A stretch of 64,000 nt of DNA from Odobenus rosmarus divergens (Eukaryota; Chordata; Mammalia; Carnivora; Odobenidae). Shown in pieces: positions 23,101 to 34,689 of this stretch. A program made the position numbers and the translations under genes. The notes below the pieces were generated by a model, which was not told the DNA's origin, ran no database searches, and saw only the letters and a program-made list of their open reading frames with translations. The DNA lies in NCBI RefSeq assembly GCF_000321225.1, contig NW_004450324.1, forward strand, positions 2,275,921 through 2,339,920. The letters run 5' to 3'. The stretch's first letter is position 1, and each line of letters opens with the position of its first letter.

Positions 23101-23676
23101 CCAAAGAAGACATACAAATGGCTAACAGACACATGAAAAAATGTTCATCAGCATTAGCCATCAGGGAAATTCAAATCAAAACCACATTGAGATACCACCT
23201 TACACCAGTTTAGAATGGCAAAAATTGACAAGGCAAGAAACAACAAATGTTGGAGAGGTTGTGGAGAAAGGGGAACCCTCTGTTGGTGGGAATACAAGCT
23301 GGTACAGCCACTCTGGAAAACAGTGTGGAGGAGCCTCAGAAAATTAAAAATAGAGCTACCCTATGACCCAGCAATTGCACTACTGGGTATTTACCCCAAA
23401 GACACAGTTGTAGTGAAAAGAAGGGCCATATGCACCCCAATGTTCATAGCAGCAATGTCCGCAATAACCAAACTGTGGAAAGAGCCGAGATGCCCTTCAA
23501 CAGATGAATGGATAAAGAAGATGTGGTCCATATATACAATGGAATATTACTCAGCCATCAGAAAGAATGAATATTTTACATCAACATGGATGGGACTGGA
23601 GGAGATTATGCTAAGTGAAATAAGTCAAGCAGAGAAAGTCAATTATCATATGGTTTCACTTATTTGTGAATCATAA
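20147..23676 (+). pseudogene. L1 ORF2 relic (endonuclease / reverse transcriptase)
   Basis: ORF2 encodes the endonuclease and reverse transcriptase that perform target-primed reverse transcription. Endonuclease parts are visible: LNVNGLNAPIKRHR and LQETH near 20187-20282, GDLNMPLS near 20572-20595 in a shifted frame, and IFSDHNALKLE near 20817-20850. The RT domain follows ([37 protein letters not shown]; later [12 protein letters not shown]). The RT active-site motif, normally FADD, reads FAGD (22234-22245), so a catalytic Asp is lost. There are frameshifts at about 20401, between 21780 and 21880, and near 23211. The region upstream of [17 protein letters not shown] (22881 on) is lost in N. 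The C-terminal part ([28 protein letters not shown]) ends at 23676. Confidence 0.93.
22619..22866. other. assembly gap (248 N)
   Basis: Unsequenced bases lie inside L1 ORF2. By comparison with L1 ORF2 organisation, roughly 200 codons should lie between IYTFNA and DFIKLKSFC, more than 248 bases allow. The gap size is probably an estimate, or the element has a deletion there. Open frames that cross the N run are artefacts. Confidence 0.98.
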
Positions 23677-23979
23677 CGAATAGCACGGAGGACACTAGAA
23701 GAAGGAAGGGAAAAATGAAGGGGGGGGAATCGGAGGGAGAAATGAACCATGAGAGACTATGGACTCTGAGAAACAAACTGAGGGTTTTACAGGGGAGGCG
23801 GTGGGGGATGGGTTAGCCTGGTGATGGGTATTAAGGAGGGCACGTACTGCGTGGAGCACTGGGTGTCATACAAAAATAATGAATCGTGGATCACTACATC
23901 AAAAACTAATGATGTATTGTATGGTGACTAACATAACATAATAAAATTAAATTAAAAAAAAAGAGAGAGAAGGCCTGGG

Positions 23980-24230
23980 GCACCTGGGTGGCTCAGTGGG
24001 TTAAGGCTCTGACCCTTGGTTTCGGCTCCTGTCATATGATCTCATGGTTCCTTAGATCAGATAGAGGCCCCCCTGCCCCACCCTGTGTTGGGCTCTGTGC
24101 TCAGTGCTCAGCAGGGAGTCTGTTTCAAGATTCTCTTCCTCTGCCCCTCCCCACTCTTGCCTGTGCTTGCTCTCTCTCTCACTCTTTCTTTCTCTCTTTC
24201 TCTAAATAAATAAATCTTAAAAAAAAAAAA
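23980..24230 (+). mobile_element. SINEC at the L1 3' junction
   Basis: Starts gggcacctgggtggctcag (23978 on), with a longer, diverged body than its neighbours (…gtgttgggctctgtgctcag…gttttcaagattctc-like) and tail ctaaataaataaatc plus A-run. It sits within about 15 bases of the L1 tail. Its own likely duplication (agagagagaaggcctg / agagagagaaataaggcctg, imperfect) overlaps the L1's. Confidence 0.9.
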
Positions 24231-24244
24231 GAGAGAGAGAAATA

Positions 24245-25124
24245 AGGCCTGAGGTGGACATCTCTCCCGCCCAAACATTCTTCAGCTCTCATAAGGTATG
24301 GAGGAAATAAAAGAAATTCTCAAGAGCATGACAGAGGAACACACGAGAGTCAAAAGTTGGGAATCGGTGAGCCTAGAATGTTACTCTAGCTTGAAGTGAG
24401 GGGATTCCATAGCCAAACAAAAGTTTTCAGGATGGGCAGCTCTAGCTAGGGATCAGGTGGAGGGTTCTAAATCACAGAAGACCACAAAATCAGTAAAAGC
24501 CAGAGCGTAGGTGGTCAGTGTCAGAACTCTATAGTCCCACAGAACAACTTCCATGTTTTCAATGCCTAAAGGACAAAAGTCAAATGACAACCAAGAATGC
24601 AGATGACAGAGAGGCAACCACAGATCAGACATCCTGATTCTAGCACGACGTGTAAGAACTCAATGGGAAGAAGGTAGGGGGTAGAAAAACATGGTAATAG
24701 AAAATCCTGAACTGAACAAAAAGTGAGTGAGCTTGAGACAAGAGGGGACCAAGTACCTTCCATTAGCAAGATTAGATTTTCTGCTACCAATCAAAAAAAG
24801 GACCAGAGGGGAGACTTACACTTAGTAGTAGACAAATGAAAGTTGTTTTTTTTTTCACACACTTGAATCTGTGACTTGTTACATTTCCTTCGTGGGCATA
24901 TATATTCTTAAAACAAAGCTAATCCATATAAAATATATGCTTTCCTACAAATGCGTAACCGTCCACATTTAATAATCAAATAATAATCAAGATGTAGGAA
25001 AAGAGATTGTTCTGCAACTACTAGATGCCCAGTATTTGGCATAAAGCTTGACATAAAATACACATGAATATTTTTAATAAGTAACTGAAGAATAAGTTAA
25101 TCATTGCCAATACACATCTGGATA
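24245..25124. other. unassigned sequence
   Basis: No gene or repeat family recognised. The minus-strand frame at 24566-24790 has no known domain. Confidence 0.5.
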
Positions 25125-25330
25125 ATAATAATAAATGCTAGCATTATTGAGCACTTAGTTCCTACGAAACTTTTCCCTATACCACTTTATTTAATCCTCA
25201 CCTCTATAGTAATATCATTATTTTTATTTAACAGAGTAGGTAGTAGGAAATTTTGGCTTATAGGTGGTTACATGATCTGCCCAAGTTCCTAGAGCTAGTA
25301 AGTCGCAGATCTGGGATTTAAAGGTATGCA
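25125..25330 (-). mobile_element. MIR SINE
   Basis: Antisense MIR core: atttaatcctcacctctat, then taacagagtaggtagtagg in place of the usual cagatgagg segment, and ctagagctagtaagtcgcag with atctgggatttaaa. Diverged as expected for this Mesozoic family. Confidence 0.75.
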
Positions 25331-25810
25331 ATCTGAAATATTGCAATGCTGAATCTTAATTTAAAAAGTTGTTTTTGACTATTAGAAGCAATTTTGGGAA
25401 GTTGCTCCACACTACCCTTTGCTTTTATTTGTTGTTTACAGTTTTTATTTTAGTGCCCTCACTTAACATCATAGCATTGTAATTTGGAGCAGAGACACTT
25501 AATGGATCACCCGGTTCAGTCTCCTATTTAACAAATGATGGAATTGACTCATTCAAGGACATAGAGAAAACCAGTAGCTCTTCCTTTGGGAAAAAACCCT
25601 CTTGCTCTCCTCTTTTCCCTTGGATGTTTTCTTTTTTTCTCACCCATTTTAATAATTGTTAAAAGAGTTGGAAAGGTGAAGGGTAGTGTATTTAGCATTA
25701 TAAAGGATTGGGAACATGAGATCAGTCAATGAACACCAAAGTTAGAACTGGTAAAGCAAACCCCTCTGCATAAATACAGTACTATTAACAATATCTAAAG
25801 CTATGCTTTT

Positions 25811-25996
25811 GGGGTGCCCGGGTAGCTCAGTCGGTTAAATGTCTGCCTTTGGCTCAGGCCATGATCCGAGTTCTGGGATCCAGCTCCACATCCAGGCTCC
25901 CTGCTCAGTGAGGAGTCTGCTTCTCCCTCTCCCTCTGCCCCTCCCCCAGCTCTTTCTCTCTCTCTCAGATAAATAAATAAATCTTTAAAATTAAAA
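25811..25996 (+). mobile_element. SINEC (Can-SINE)
   Basis: Complete copy from ggggtgcccgggtagctcag to gataaataaataaatc and an A-rich tail. An exact 15-base duplication, taaagctatgctttt, lies at 25796-25810 and 25997-26011. Confidence 0.97.
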
Positions 25997-26011
25997 TAAA
26001 GCTATGCTTTT

Positions 26012-27994
26012 AAAGAGCTTGCTAAATCCATGCATTGTAAAGGAATTCTTCATAAAGGCATAAACCTTACTATCTCGGACCTCTAAGCTATTTTATTGCA
26101 AAGCAGATTTTCCTATTTGAAGATCTATTTTGTATTATTCTATTTTAATGTTCTGGGCCAACTTGCATAATACCCAAAATGTAAAAAAATATCAATTCTG
26201 TTTGAAACACTAAATAGACCTTCCATATGCCATTCACACACTATATTTTCTAGTCTGTCATTCAAAATGTGTTGTTTTGTTTGTTTGTTTACTTTTCAAT
26301 CAACTTACTGAAAAGGCATGGGTGGACACATAGATGTATTCAAAACTGATGATTCAATGGACTGTGTATGAGGAGAAACGATATCTTTAAAATGTTGAAT
26401 AGGGAATAGGGTTCACAACCATCCATTCTTTAAAACTATTAGACACCAAAGTACATTGACAAATGGGTCTAATAGTCTCTCTGCAGTGGTCACCCAGAAG
26501 AATTGGCAATGCACTCTATTATTTTGTTAGACATGCACTTCTAGTGACATTATAGTGCCCATAAAATGGTCTGATAACTTACAATTGGGATAAAGCTAAA
26601 GTAATACATTACAGACTTCATAAAAATGTTTCTCTGGAACGTACTCTCATATTATTATAGGATCTCACTGCATCATCCTTCCTTTCTTCTGTCTAATCAT
26701 CTCATTTCATTTTTCTTATGATCCTTAAACTGTTCTTGCAACTATTTTTCAGGTAAATACTGAGGTGCCATTTTTGTATATGGTCAACCATTGCTTGGCC
26801 TGCAGCAACAAATGTGAAGTCAGGCCAAGGATGTGGGTACAACAGGGACAATCTAAGAGTAGTTCACATAATGTCAAAGATGTCATTTTATCCTGCACCT
26901 CTAGCTCTACTCGCTGACATGACTTTTTAAGCACGTTTAATTTATGTCCTTCTTTCCCTTTTTCCAAAAGGCTAAACTGTCAACCTCCTTCCCACGTATG
27001 GGGTTGAAATCAGCCCAACATTCAAAAGCCAATATGCTCATCAGTGGGAGAAATCTTAAGCATAAAAAGCATTTGCCAGTGTCTTAGCTTTTGCTCCTCT
27101 TTTTGAGTTATGCATTAGGATTCTTTGATGAGTCCTAAAACTTGAATAATTAATGAAAACATGGATATGATCAAACAGTTTGAAAGTAATTGGCCAATCT
27201 GCTCCTTTTATCTTCTGCAGACAGAATTATTTACAGAACCACAATACTTACTTAAGAGAGGCTTTCTGAAAATTCAGAAGAATGTCTTTTCTCTTTTTTT
27301 CTTTTCTTCACATTTGGTCATCGCCCTTTATCTTTTTTCTTTTTCTTCTTTGCCTCATCTTCCTTAATTTCCTCTTTTTTCATAATTCCACTTCATCAAT
27401 TAACATTAAATATGGATTATAGGCGATGAAATAAATTGCTCAATGCTCCAAAAATTAAGGAAGCCATTATCTCAGTGAGAGTATACAAGTTGGAATTTCA
27501 AAATTTTGTTTTGAATGGGATATATATGTTTTTTAATGAGGGAGTAGATTTTTGCATAGAATATTTTATTAAGATATCACAACCCTAAAACAGTTCACAG
27601 AACTTCAAAACTGTCCGTACTATTCCCCCCTTAAAGGAAAAACCCAAAAAGCTGTCAAGGTTTAATAGGACAAGAAGGATCATGTTGTGTATCTTTCAAC
27701 ATCAGTTGCTTTTGTAAAGTTGCAGGCCCCAGAATTGAAATGGGACTTGAGGCCAAAACCTTATGGGCAAGATATGATATTTTCTGAACTCCAGACAGTA
27801 AAAACAATACATGCTTATTATAACTATGTCCACTGACATTAGGAAAATGCTCAATACATTTAGCCATCCTGACTCTAGTTGTGCCTCCTCAAGATAAATA
27901 CCTAGAGCTGCTAATTTGAATTCTAAGCACTGTCCACAATAGAAGCAAGCCAACTGCATAAATGTCAGTATTCTTTCTGATATATTTACTATTA
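26012..27994. other. unassigned sequence
   Basis: No gene or clear repeat family seen over about 2 kb. There is a short (GTTT)n stretch at about 26273-26290. A faint MIR-like segment near 27420-27500 is too diverged to call. Confidence 0.5.
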
Positions 27995-27997
27995 TGA

Positions 27998-28467
27998 ATT
28001 ATTAGGGGGTAAATTGTGTTCACCCAGAATTCATCTGTTCAAGTCCTAACTCCCAGTATTTCAGAATCTAATCTTATTGGGAAATAAGGTTGTTGTCCAT
28101 ATAATTAGTTAAAAATGAGATCACACTGAGGTAAAGTAGGCCCTTAGTCCAAAATGACTGGTGATCTCATAAAATGGGGAAATTTGGACACAGACACACA
28201 CACAGGAAGAATACCATGTGAAGATGAAGGCAGAAATCAGGGTGATGCAGCAGAAGCCAAGGAACGAGAGATTGCCAGCAACCCCCAAAAGCTGTAAGAG
28301 AGGCATGAAACAGATTCTTCTTCACAACCTTCCAAAGGAAACAACTCCACCAACACCTTGATCTCAGGCTTTCTAGCCTCCAGAACTGAGACAACGAATT
28401 TCTGTTATTTGAGCCACCAATTTGTGGCTCAAACACTTTGTTATGGCAGCCCTAGCAAATTAATACA
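27998..28467 (+). mobile_element. MLT1-type LTR (ERVL-MaLR)
   Basis: Follows the MLT1 order closely: aattgtgttcacccagaatt, gaaataaggttgttg, aatttggacacagacacac, gccatgtgaag-like accatgtgaagatgaaggc, attgccagcaaccccc, ctagcctccagaactgag, and the end ggcagccctagcaaattaat with aca. Length (~470) is typical of the family. The left edge is uncertain and no 5-base duplication is preserved. Confidence 0.88.
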
Positions 28468-30027
28468 GTTGTTAAATAAGAAGGTATTTAAAATCTGATG
28501 TGGTATTTACAACGCATAGCATGTATATTTATTTGTGATTATGAGGAGATAAAATTTTCCATCATCCAGTAATTATATCTGAATTGGCAATTCAAAACTT
28601 TTAGAATCACTTTCGAATCACATTTATGTACTCCTTTGGAGAGCAAACCTCATAATGAATAATTTACATTTTAACATCTGGGTCAAAATCACATCAAATT
28701 CTAGGAGTCTACCAAACAGTGATCACAAGAACCTACAATGTAGCTTCAAGAACTGATTAAAGTACTGTTGATGGCCATTTCAACTTGTGCCACATATTTT
28801 GTAGCTGAGATTACTGCAGGAGGAGATCCAGGTTTTATCCTGCAGTTTGGGATCCCTATTTAAGAAAAGAAGACAAGATTACAAGCTAAAAATTAGATTC
28901 ATATGGAATGAGCCCCTATAAGTGATAGGTCCTGAAGCTTAGTCTGGATTCACTTCACCTGAAATCCACCTCTACTGATAAGACAATGACAACAGAGCCC
29001 AGAAACAATACAACCAGTTTCACAGAGATGAAGTGATGCTTATATCAACACAATTTTGCTGGCCTATAGTGAAACAGAAGTAGAAACACAAGAGAAGGAC
29101 AGACAATGATGCTGAAAGATACTACAAAGGTCCTAGACAGATCAATTCCGTCTAATTTTATGTCAGCATTTCTCTGCAAGCAACTGTACTGTATAGACAA
29201 TGAGTAAGACTGTGTCAATGAAAAGTCAGATCAATTAGCTGGTCACTTTGGCAGTCTAATGCTAGCAGTAAGTGAAAATAGTATTGAAGTATGAACCAAT
29301 TGGCTGATTAGAAATTTTCCATATTCTAGTGGTGTATCCCATAGACACAGCCTCATATAACACATCTCCATTCTGTTACATTCCCTTTCCTTTTGTGCAG
29401 TATTCAGTACCAGGCTTTTTACTATCAGCTCAAGAACCTGAGCTATAGCATGTGTTTGTGCCCCTGTCCATTGTGATTTCTCTGTCTGGTTATCCTCACT
29501 CTCTGTCTTCCCAGTAAATGTCTTCTTACCTTTCTGTGTCCTATGTAGTTTAGTCCTATACCTTAAAATAATGGGTTGAGCATCCATTTCTTTACATTAC
29601 TCTCTATTACTCCTGGATAGTTATCTTCTTGAACCCATAAATGTGATACATAGTCAAAGAAGAGCCATACTTCTAAAAGTCTCCACCTTTCCTCCTGTTT
29701 ATTTTCCCACATACAACAGCAACTTCTACTCATATTCCTTCTAAATTATCTCCAAACTTTTCATCCATTTATGGTTCACTCGGGACTTCTTTCTTCCTTC
29801 TCTGGATTTGTATAATCAAATAACTGATCAGCCAAAGACAGAACCTTTCTAGAACACTGTGGGGAAAGAAAATTTAAAAAACACCTTTATCTCCAGGTGG
29901 AAGGGGAAGATGGGGAACACTCTAGGTTGATTGATAATATATGTTCCTTCTTTTTTCAAAACTCAAATACTCTCAGAGACTCTAGGAAAACCTCCCTAAT
30001 GACCCACTGCCCCCTCTCTATTTTTTT
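28468..30027. other. unassigned sequence
   Basis: No gene or repeat family recognised. A 114-codon minus-strand frame (29243-29587) shows no identifiable domain. Confidence 0.45.
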
Positions 30028-30050
30028 CTTAAAGATTTTATTTATTTATT

Positions 30051-30081
<31 letters not shown>

Positions 30082-30248
30082 TTTGAGAGAGCATGAGCCA
30101 GGGGAATGGCATAGGGAGGAGAGAAACTCAAGGTGACTCTGCTGAGTGTGGAGTCCCATGCGGGGCTCGATCCCACAACCCCAAGATCACAACCTGAGCC
30201 GAAATCAAGAGTCGGATGCTCAATCAAATGAGCCACCCAGGCGTACTC
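30028..30248 (-). mobile_element. SINEC with expanded (ATTT)n tail
   Basis: Minus-strand SINEC. The tail, normally AAATAAATAAA, has expanded into a tetranucleotide tract seen as atttatttatttattt (about 30040-30083). The head at the right (antisense gagccacccaggcg, 30228-30243) is complete. No clear target duplication. Confidence 0.92.
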
Positions 30249-30344
30249 CCCCCCGACTATTAATTCATTAATCCTCTTTCCTTTTTTCTTTTTTTCAAAC
30301 CTCTGTATCTTTAACATATTGTACTTATGTTTAAGTCTATTACT

Positions 30345-30600
30345 GCCAAAGAGTTAAAACTTCTTAAATCAGGGGCTCTAATATTCTCAATGCTTAGCAC
30401 AGTGATAGGCACATATACATTCTCAGGTAATGCTTATAAGAAAGTAAAATATCTTTACAGGTTATTCCCAGTGTGTTTATTCCTTGGGTCATGTTTCTTT
30501 ACAACAGGATAACTGGAAATGTGGCATACTATCTTTTAGAGTGACTGGCATATACTAGTTACTCAATAAATGCTTATTGACTAAAAGAATGAATTACAAG
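30345..30600 (+). mobile_element. L2-like 3' end segments
   Basis: Two short segments resemble the L2 3' terminus: aatgcttagcacagtgatag with gcacata (about 30389-30416), and agtgactggcatatactagt with tactcaataaatgcttattg (30539-30580). They may be one disrupted copy or two. Confidence 0.5.
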
Positions 30601-30899
30601 ATATGGGTTTGTGAATAACTAACCTCTGAAAATAGACTTTCTGGTCCTGAGTAGAACTCATTGCAGATTTCTGAACACAGAAAGTGCCTGACATAGTCTG
30701 CTTAATTATAGAAAATGGCTTAACTATCCTTCATTTAGGAAGGACATTTAGACCTTAGCAACTTGTCGCAGAGAATTCCAAACAAATGGAAATACTAACA
30801 TCACTGCAGGTAGTTTCCATTTTTCACGTTTCACTTAACATTTGACAGCTCTCTTCCTTTGAAGCTACCAAATAAAGACTATATTTCAGTTATAAAAAT

Positions 30900-31225
30900 G
30901 AAGAGTGAGGAAGAGCAAACAGTGGGCAGAGGGAGGAAGAAGGCAAAGGCTTTGAAATAAGAGGTGCTTGGAAAATTCAGAAAAGAGCAAAGATACTTGA
31001 CTGTTCCCCAGAATATAGGGAGGGTTTGGTAGACAGAGGTAAATCTGTATAGGATCTTTCAGACTACGATAAGAGGTTTGAACTTTATTCTAAAGTTTAA
31101 TGGGAAGTCACTGAAGGTTCAGAAGGGTGTGAGTCACCAAGCTGAATCCAATGGACCCAAGGGGTAGAGGCTACAGTGAGATTAACTTTTTTGGGAAACA
31201 GTGGATTAGACCCTTGAGTTGGAAG
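30900..31225 (-). mobile_element. L2 LINE fragment
   Basis: Antisense L2: ggcaaaggctttgaaataag, then ctgtataggatctttcagac, gaactttattctaaagttta and atgggaagtcactgaaggtt. The order matches the antisense of the last ORF2 codons and 3' UTR of L2, and the same region is seen in the copy at 56101-56750. Confidence 0.65.
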
Positions 31226-31229
31226 GGTG

Positions 31230-34190
31230 CTCAGATGGGTTGGAAAGGTCCAATATACTTGGGGGCAATGGTCTTTGGCAGAGATTCCTGTTCACTCACG
31301 TTAATATCTTCTACCTCCACTCTTACTCCACACCCTCCCAAATGCACACACTGATTAGCAGGACTGAGTAACTGAAAAATGTGTATGTATGAATTCTGAC
31401 TGGAAGTCCCATGGCAGCATCTTATCAGCATCAACACATAAAGATTGCCTAATTTGTACATCCTATAAAATCTACAGCCAGATGTGCAGGAATACAGAGT
31501 CAAATATGCACTAATTATATTTATACACTGAAAACATACTGAAACACACACTGAAACACTAAACACTCTGAAATTAGGTAGCTAGTATATAGCCAGTCAT
31601 AGCAAGGAAATGAACACCAAAACCACTACGAGAACCAATTACAAAAAGGAGTTCCCTACCAAGGAGCATAGGAACCCTGAACTTTCATGGTCTCCTTGCA
31701 CTTTTTCCTACTACAGTGGTTCATACCATCTCTCTGTTCTTCTAACAGCTGGCTGAAGGCTCTGGGTCTCTCTCTGAGAGCCCTCAAACTGGATCTTAAC
31801 CACAGGCTTGCCCTAGATATCCACCATTAAATAAAGACCATTCATAGCTTTATGGTGACTAATGAACTATGTAAGGCACCGACCAAGGGTTTAAAATACT
31901 ATGAACTTTTACTCCTACTTCAAAAAGAGTATGCATATATTAACAGCAACATTACTTCTAAATACACTGAGTAATACTACACTGTAAAGTCTTTTGTAGT
32001 ACTGAATAATTCTGTAAGTGATTTGGAAAGACTACCTGTGGTCAGTTTCCACGTGACACCTTGAAACCAGTTCACTGTAGGTGTTAGACACCCTGTAGTT
32101 TTGATAGTAATCTATCCAAACTCTGTATCAGCTGGGTTTCCCCAAAGCTCATTAGTTTCTGACAGGGCTGCCAAAATCTCAGTTTCTACATCTGCTCTCT
32201 TAAATCTTCAACTCCAAAACCCATCTTTCATTTTCAATGGGAGTAATTTAGAAGATGAGGTTTGATATATTGATTTTTTTTCTTCCTCAGCTAACTTTGA
32301 AGGGATAAAACTATTCCATCTATGAAAGAATAATTTGTATATAGGGATATGTCTTCCCACCAAGTCTTAGTTCTATTTATGTGGCATAAATGAACCAAGT
32401 GTCGATTTTTACTTCCAAAATACACAGGTATTTAATATGTACTAATTAATTAGCAGGTCCTGTTCAGAAATAACAGTTCCCACAGGCTTTTTCAGGAAGG
32501 AAACCTAAACAAGAAAGGGTCTCTTTACTGTGTTTACCCAACATTCTGCTTATCTATTTTTAGCAGGATCAAGGAACTGAAACTACATTTTAATGAATCT
32601 CCTCAATCAGCCTGCTCTGTCCTACCTATATAAAGGATAACAAAATATCAAGCCACCAAAAGCCACAAAACCTGTTTTCTATGTAGAATAATGAATCCTT
32701 AGGACAGAGGCTCTGAATGCTCCCTTACAATAGCTAAATGAAATTGATCAAGCTATATGGAAAAGTAGGTACATATTTTATTTTTAATTGTACATTTCCT
32801 CAATGCTTTTCAACGTTCTTTAAATAGAAATAAGCTCCTAGAAACTGGACTACTATATCTCACAAAGTAAAACCCAAAGACAGCTGAATATTGTCTTATG
32901 CAATATGGTAAAGACTTCCACATGGGCTGATACTGTGTATTCAGTAGTGTAGGAGTGGACTGTAGACATTGTGCAGTGGGGGACAACCTCAACTCATAAA
33001 GTGAGTTACAATCCCTCTCCAGCTCCTTCTGTTTCCAACTGCAATTTAGATGCCAGCATTAAAAAAAAAAAAGAAAGAAAATGGAATACTTAATAACTTA
33101 ATACTTAATATCCTATTAAGTATTATTTAAAATCCAAATCTTTACAACATTCTAATAAATTGCACTGGATTACAAATATATCTACATAATATTTACAATT
33201 TAAAATGAGGATGCTAAGACTAAAATCTATTTCTCAATAAAAGAAAAGGAAGATAGAACATATTCAGACTATTTCTACTTAATATTTAATTGCTAGAACC
33301 CAGAAAAATGAGTTTACCAATTTTCATTATTTCTTAGATTGATCTGACAGAAGAAAATGATCAGTGTGGGTCCATTCTCAGGAATGACCACATCAGTGAA
33401 CTTAGTGGACCTTCCTGGTATTATGAAACTAATGGTATCAAATAAATTCCCTTTAGGATAGAGCAGGAGTCAAATAGAGAGACACTGGGTTTGAAGTTAG
33501 ATGTACTGCTGAGCCCTTCATTCTGAAACTCATGAATATACATCAGGATTATGGTTCAGAGGAAAGCTACTGTGATGGGAGTTTATTTTTGAAAGTGGAC
33601 AAAATGAGTGTTCAGAAAAAAATAACAATTTAATTCTTGAGCACCAACATAACAAAGACAATCTTTTGTTGCAAATCTCACAGAAATAATTTTATATAAT
33701 TTGCTATTAATAAGGAAATAGAGAATACTTGACAATTTGCATAGGTTTTGGAGATATCAAAGGCTAGTCACTTTTTAATGTTAACAATAGTTTTTCTTAC
33801 ATGGTATGAATTTTTAATGATCATACATATTAATTAAAATCATGTGTTGATATCTAAAAATATGAATGATAATTAGAATTGCTTTCCAGTCTAGTTTGAT
33901 GTTTCTAGAAAGACAACTACAGTTTGACAGTGTTATCAAATTCTCTTACAGATAATATTTTTAACTATTTTATTTTACCATGATTACAAGTATCTATAGT
34001 GACTGAAGATGCATTTCATTAAGATTTAGAATGTGTTCTTATCATGAACACATGTGTTCACATGTATTGCTTAATGCTTAAGTATATATATGTATTGATT
34101 TATACAGACTGAGCACAAAAGGAGAAAACCATTTTAATTCTAAACATGAATTCTCAAATTTCCATAGTTCAAATTTTGTTTTTTTCCCAA
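31230..34190. other. unassigned sequence
   Basis: Nearly 3 kb with no recognised gene or repeat. There is a short A-run at 33061-33072. The open frames here (31151-31354, 31231-31566, 32810-32992) lack identifiable domains. Confidence 0.45.
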
Positions 34191-34312
34191 GATATTATTT
34201 ATTTAATAAATACATACTAAATATGCAATAAATATATAACATATATATTAAATATAAATACTATTAATACTTATTTAATAAATATATACTAAATAAATAC
34301 ATATTAAATATT
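34190..34312. repeat. AT-rich low-complexity tract
   Basis: Almost only A and T, with repeated aataaatacatactaaata-like phrases and atatataacatatatatt. Probably an expanded, interrupted microsatellite. Confidence 0.75.
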
Positions 34313-34319
34313 CAGGCAC

Positions 34320-34520
34320 TATTAAAATATTTTAGAAGCATTAACTTATATAATCCTCAAAGCAATCCCCTAAGAGAGATGATATTATCCTTATTTCACA
34401 GATGAGAAACGGAAGCACAGAAAAGTAAGTTACCCAAAGTTATTGGCTAGCAAGTGGTAGATTTGGGTTTTTACACTTTGGTAGGCAGGCTCCTGCGTCC
34501 ACAATTTTAACCATGTTACC
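34320..34520 (-). mobile_element. MIR SINE
   Basis: Antisense MIR: ttatataatcctcaaagcaa, ttatttcacagatgagaaac, ggaagcacagaaaagtaagt, tggctagcaagtggtagatt. One of the better-preserved MIRs in the window. Confidence 0.85.
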
Positions 34521-34575
34521 ATGCTGCTTCTCAGATACCTCTAAGTAGCTTGTCTTTCAGATTTCGCATCTACAG

Positions 34576-34651
34576 TTCTCTTAGTTGTAGAAGGAGTGTT
34601 TCAGGCTATTTCAGGAATAGCAGCACCACACTCATTCTACAACTAAGAGAA
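34576..34651. repeat. 76-nt near-perfect hairpin
   Basis: Arms at 34576-34599 (ttctcttagttgtagaagga...) and 34628-34651 (acactcattctacaactaag...) are reverse complements in 23 of 24 positions, with a 28-base loop. The size and single internal mismatch look like a microRNA precursor, but a small palindromic DNA transposon would look the same. Expression is not visible from sequence. Confidence 0.8.
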
Positions 34652-34689
34652 TTGGATCTCCTCATATCACCCCTTATTTTTTCTTACAA

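Larger units (their letters stand above)
18127..23965 (+). mobile_element. near-full-length, inactivated L1 (arctoid-type)
   Basis: Contains 5' UTR (18127-19002), ORF1 relic (19003-20068), ORF2 relic (20147-23676) and 3' UTR with A-tail (23677-23965). An imperfect duplication flanks it: agagaagggttggg (18113-18126) and agagaaggcctggg (23966-23979), 12 of 14 matching. It carries a SINEC in ORF1 and a 248-N gap in ORF2. Multiple stops, frameshifts and a mutated reverse transcriptase active site make it immobile. Confidence 0.93.

Noticed and set aside
29243..29587. 114-codon minus-strand frame as a host exon
   Set aside because: No domain, no consistent splice context and no codon bias visible; length is within chance for this amount of sequence.
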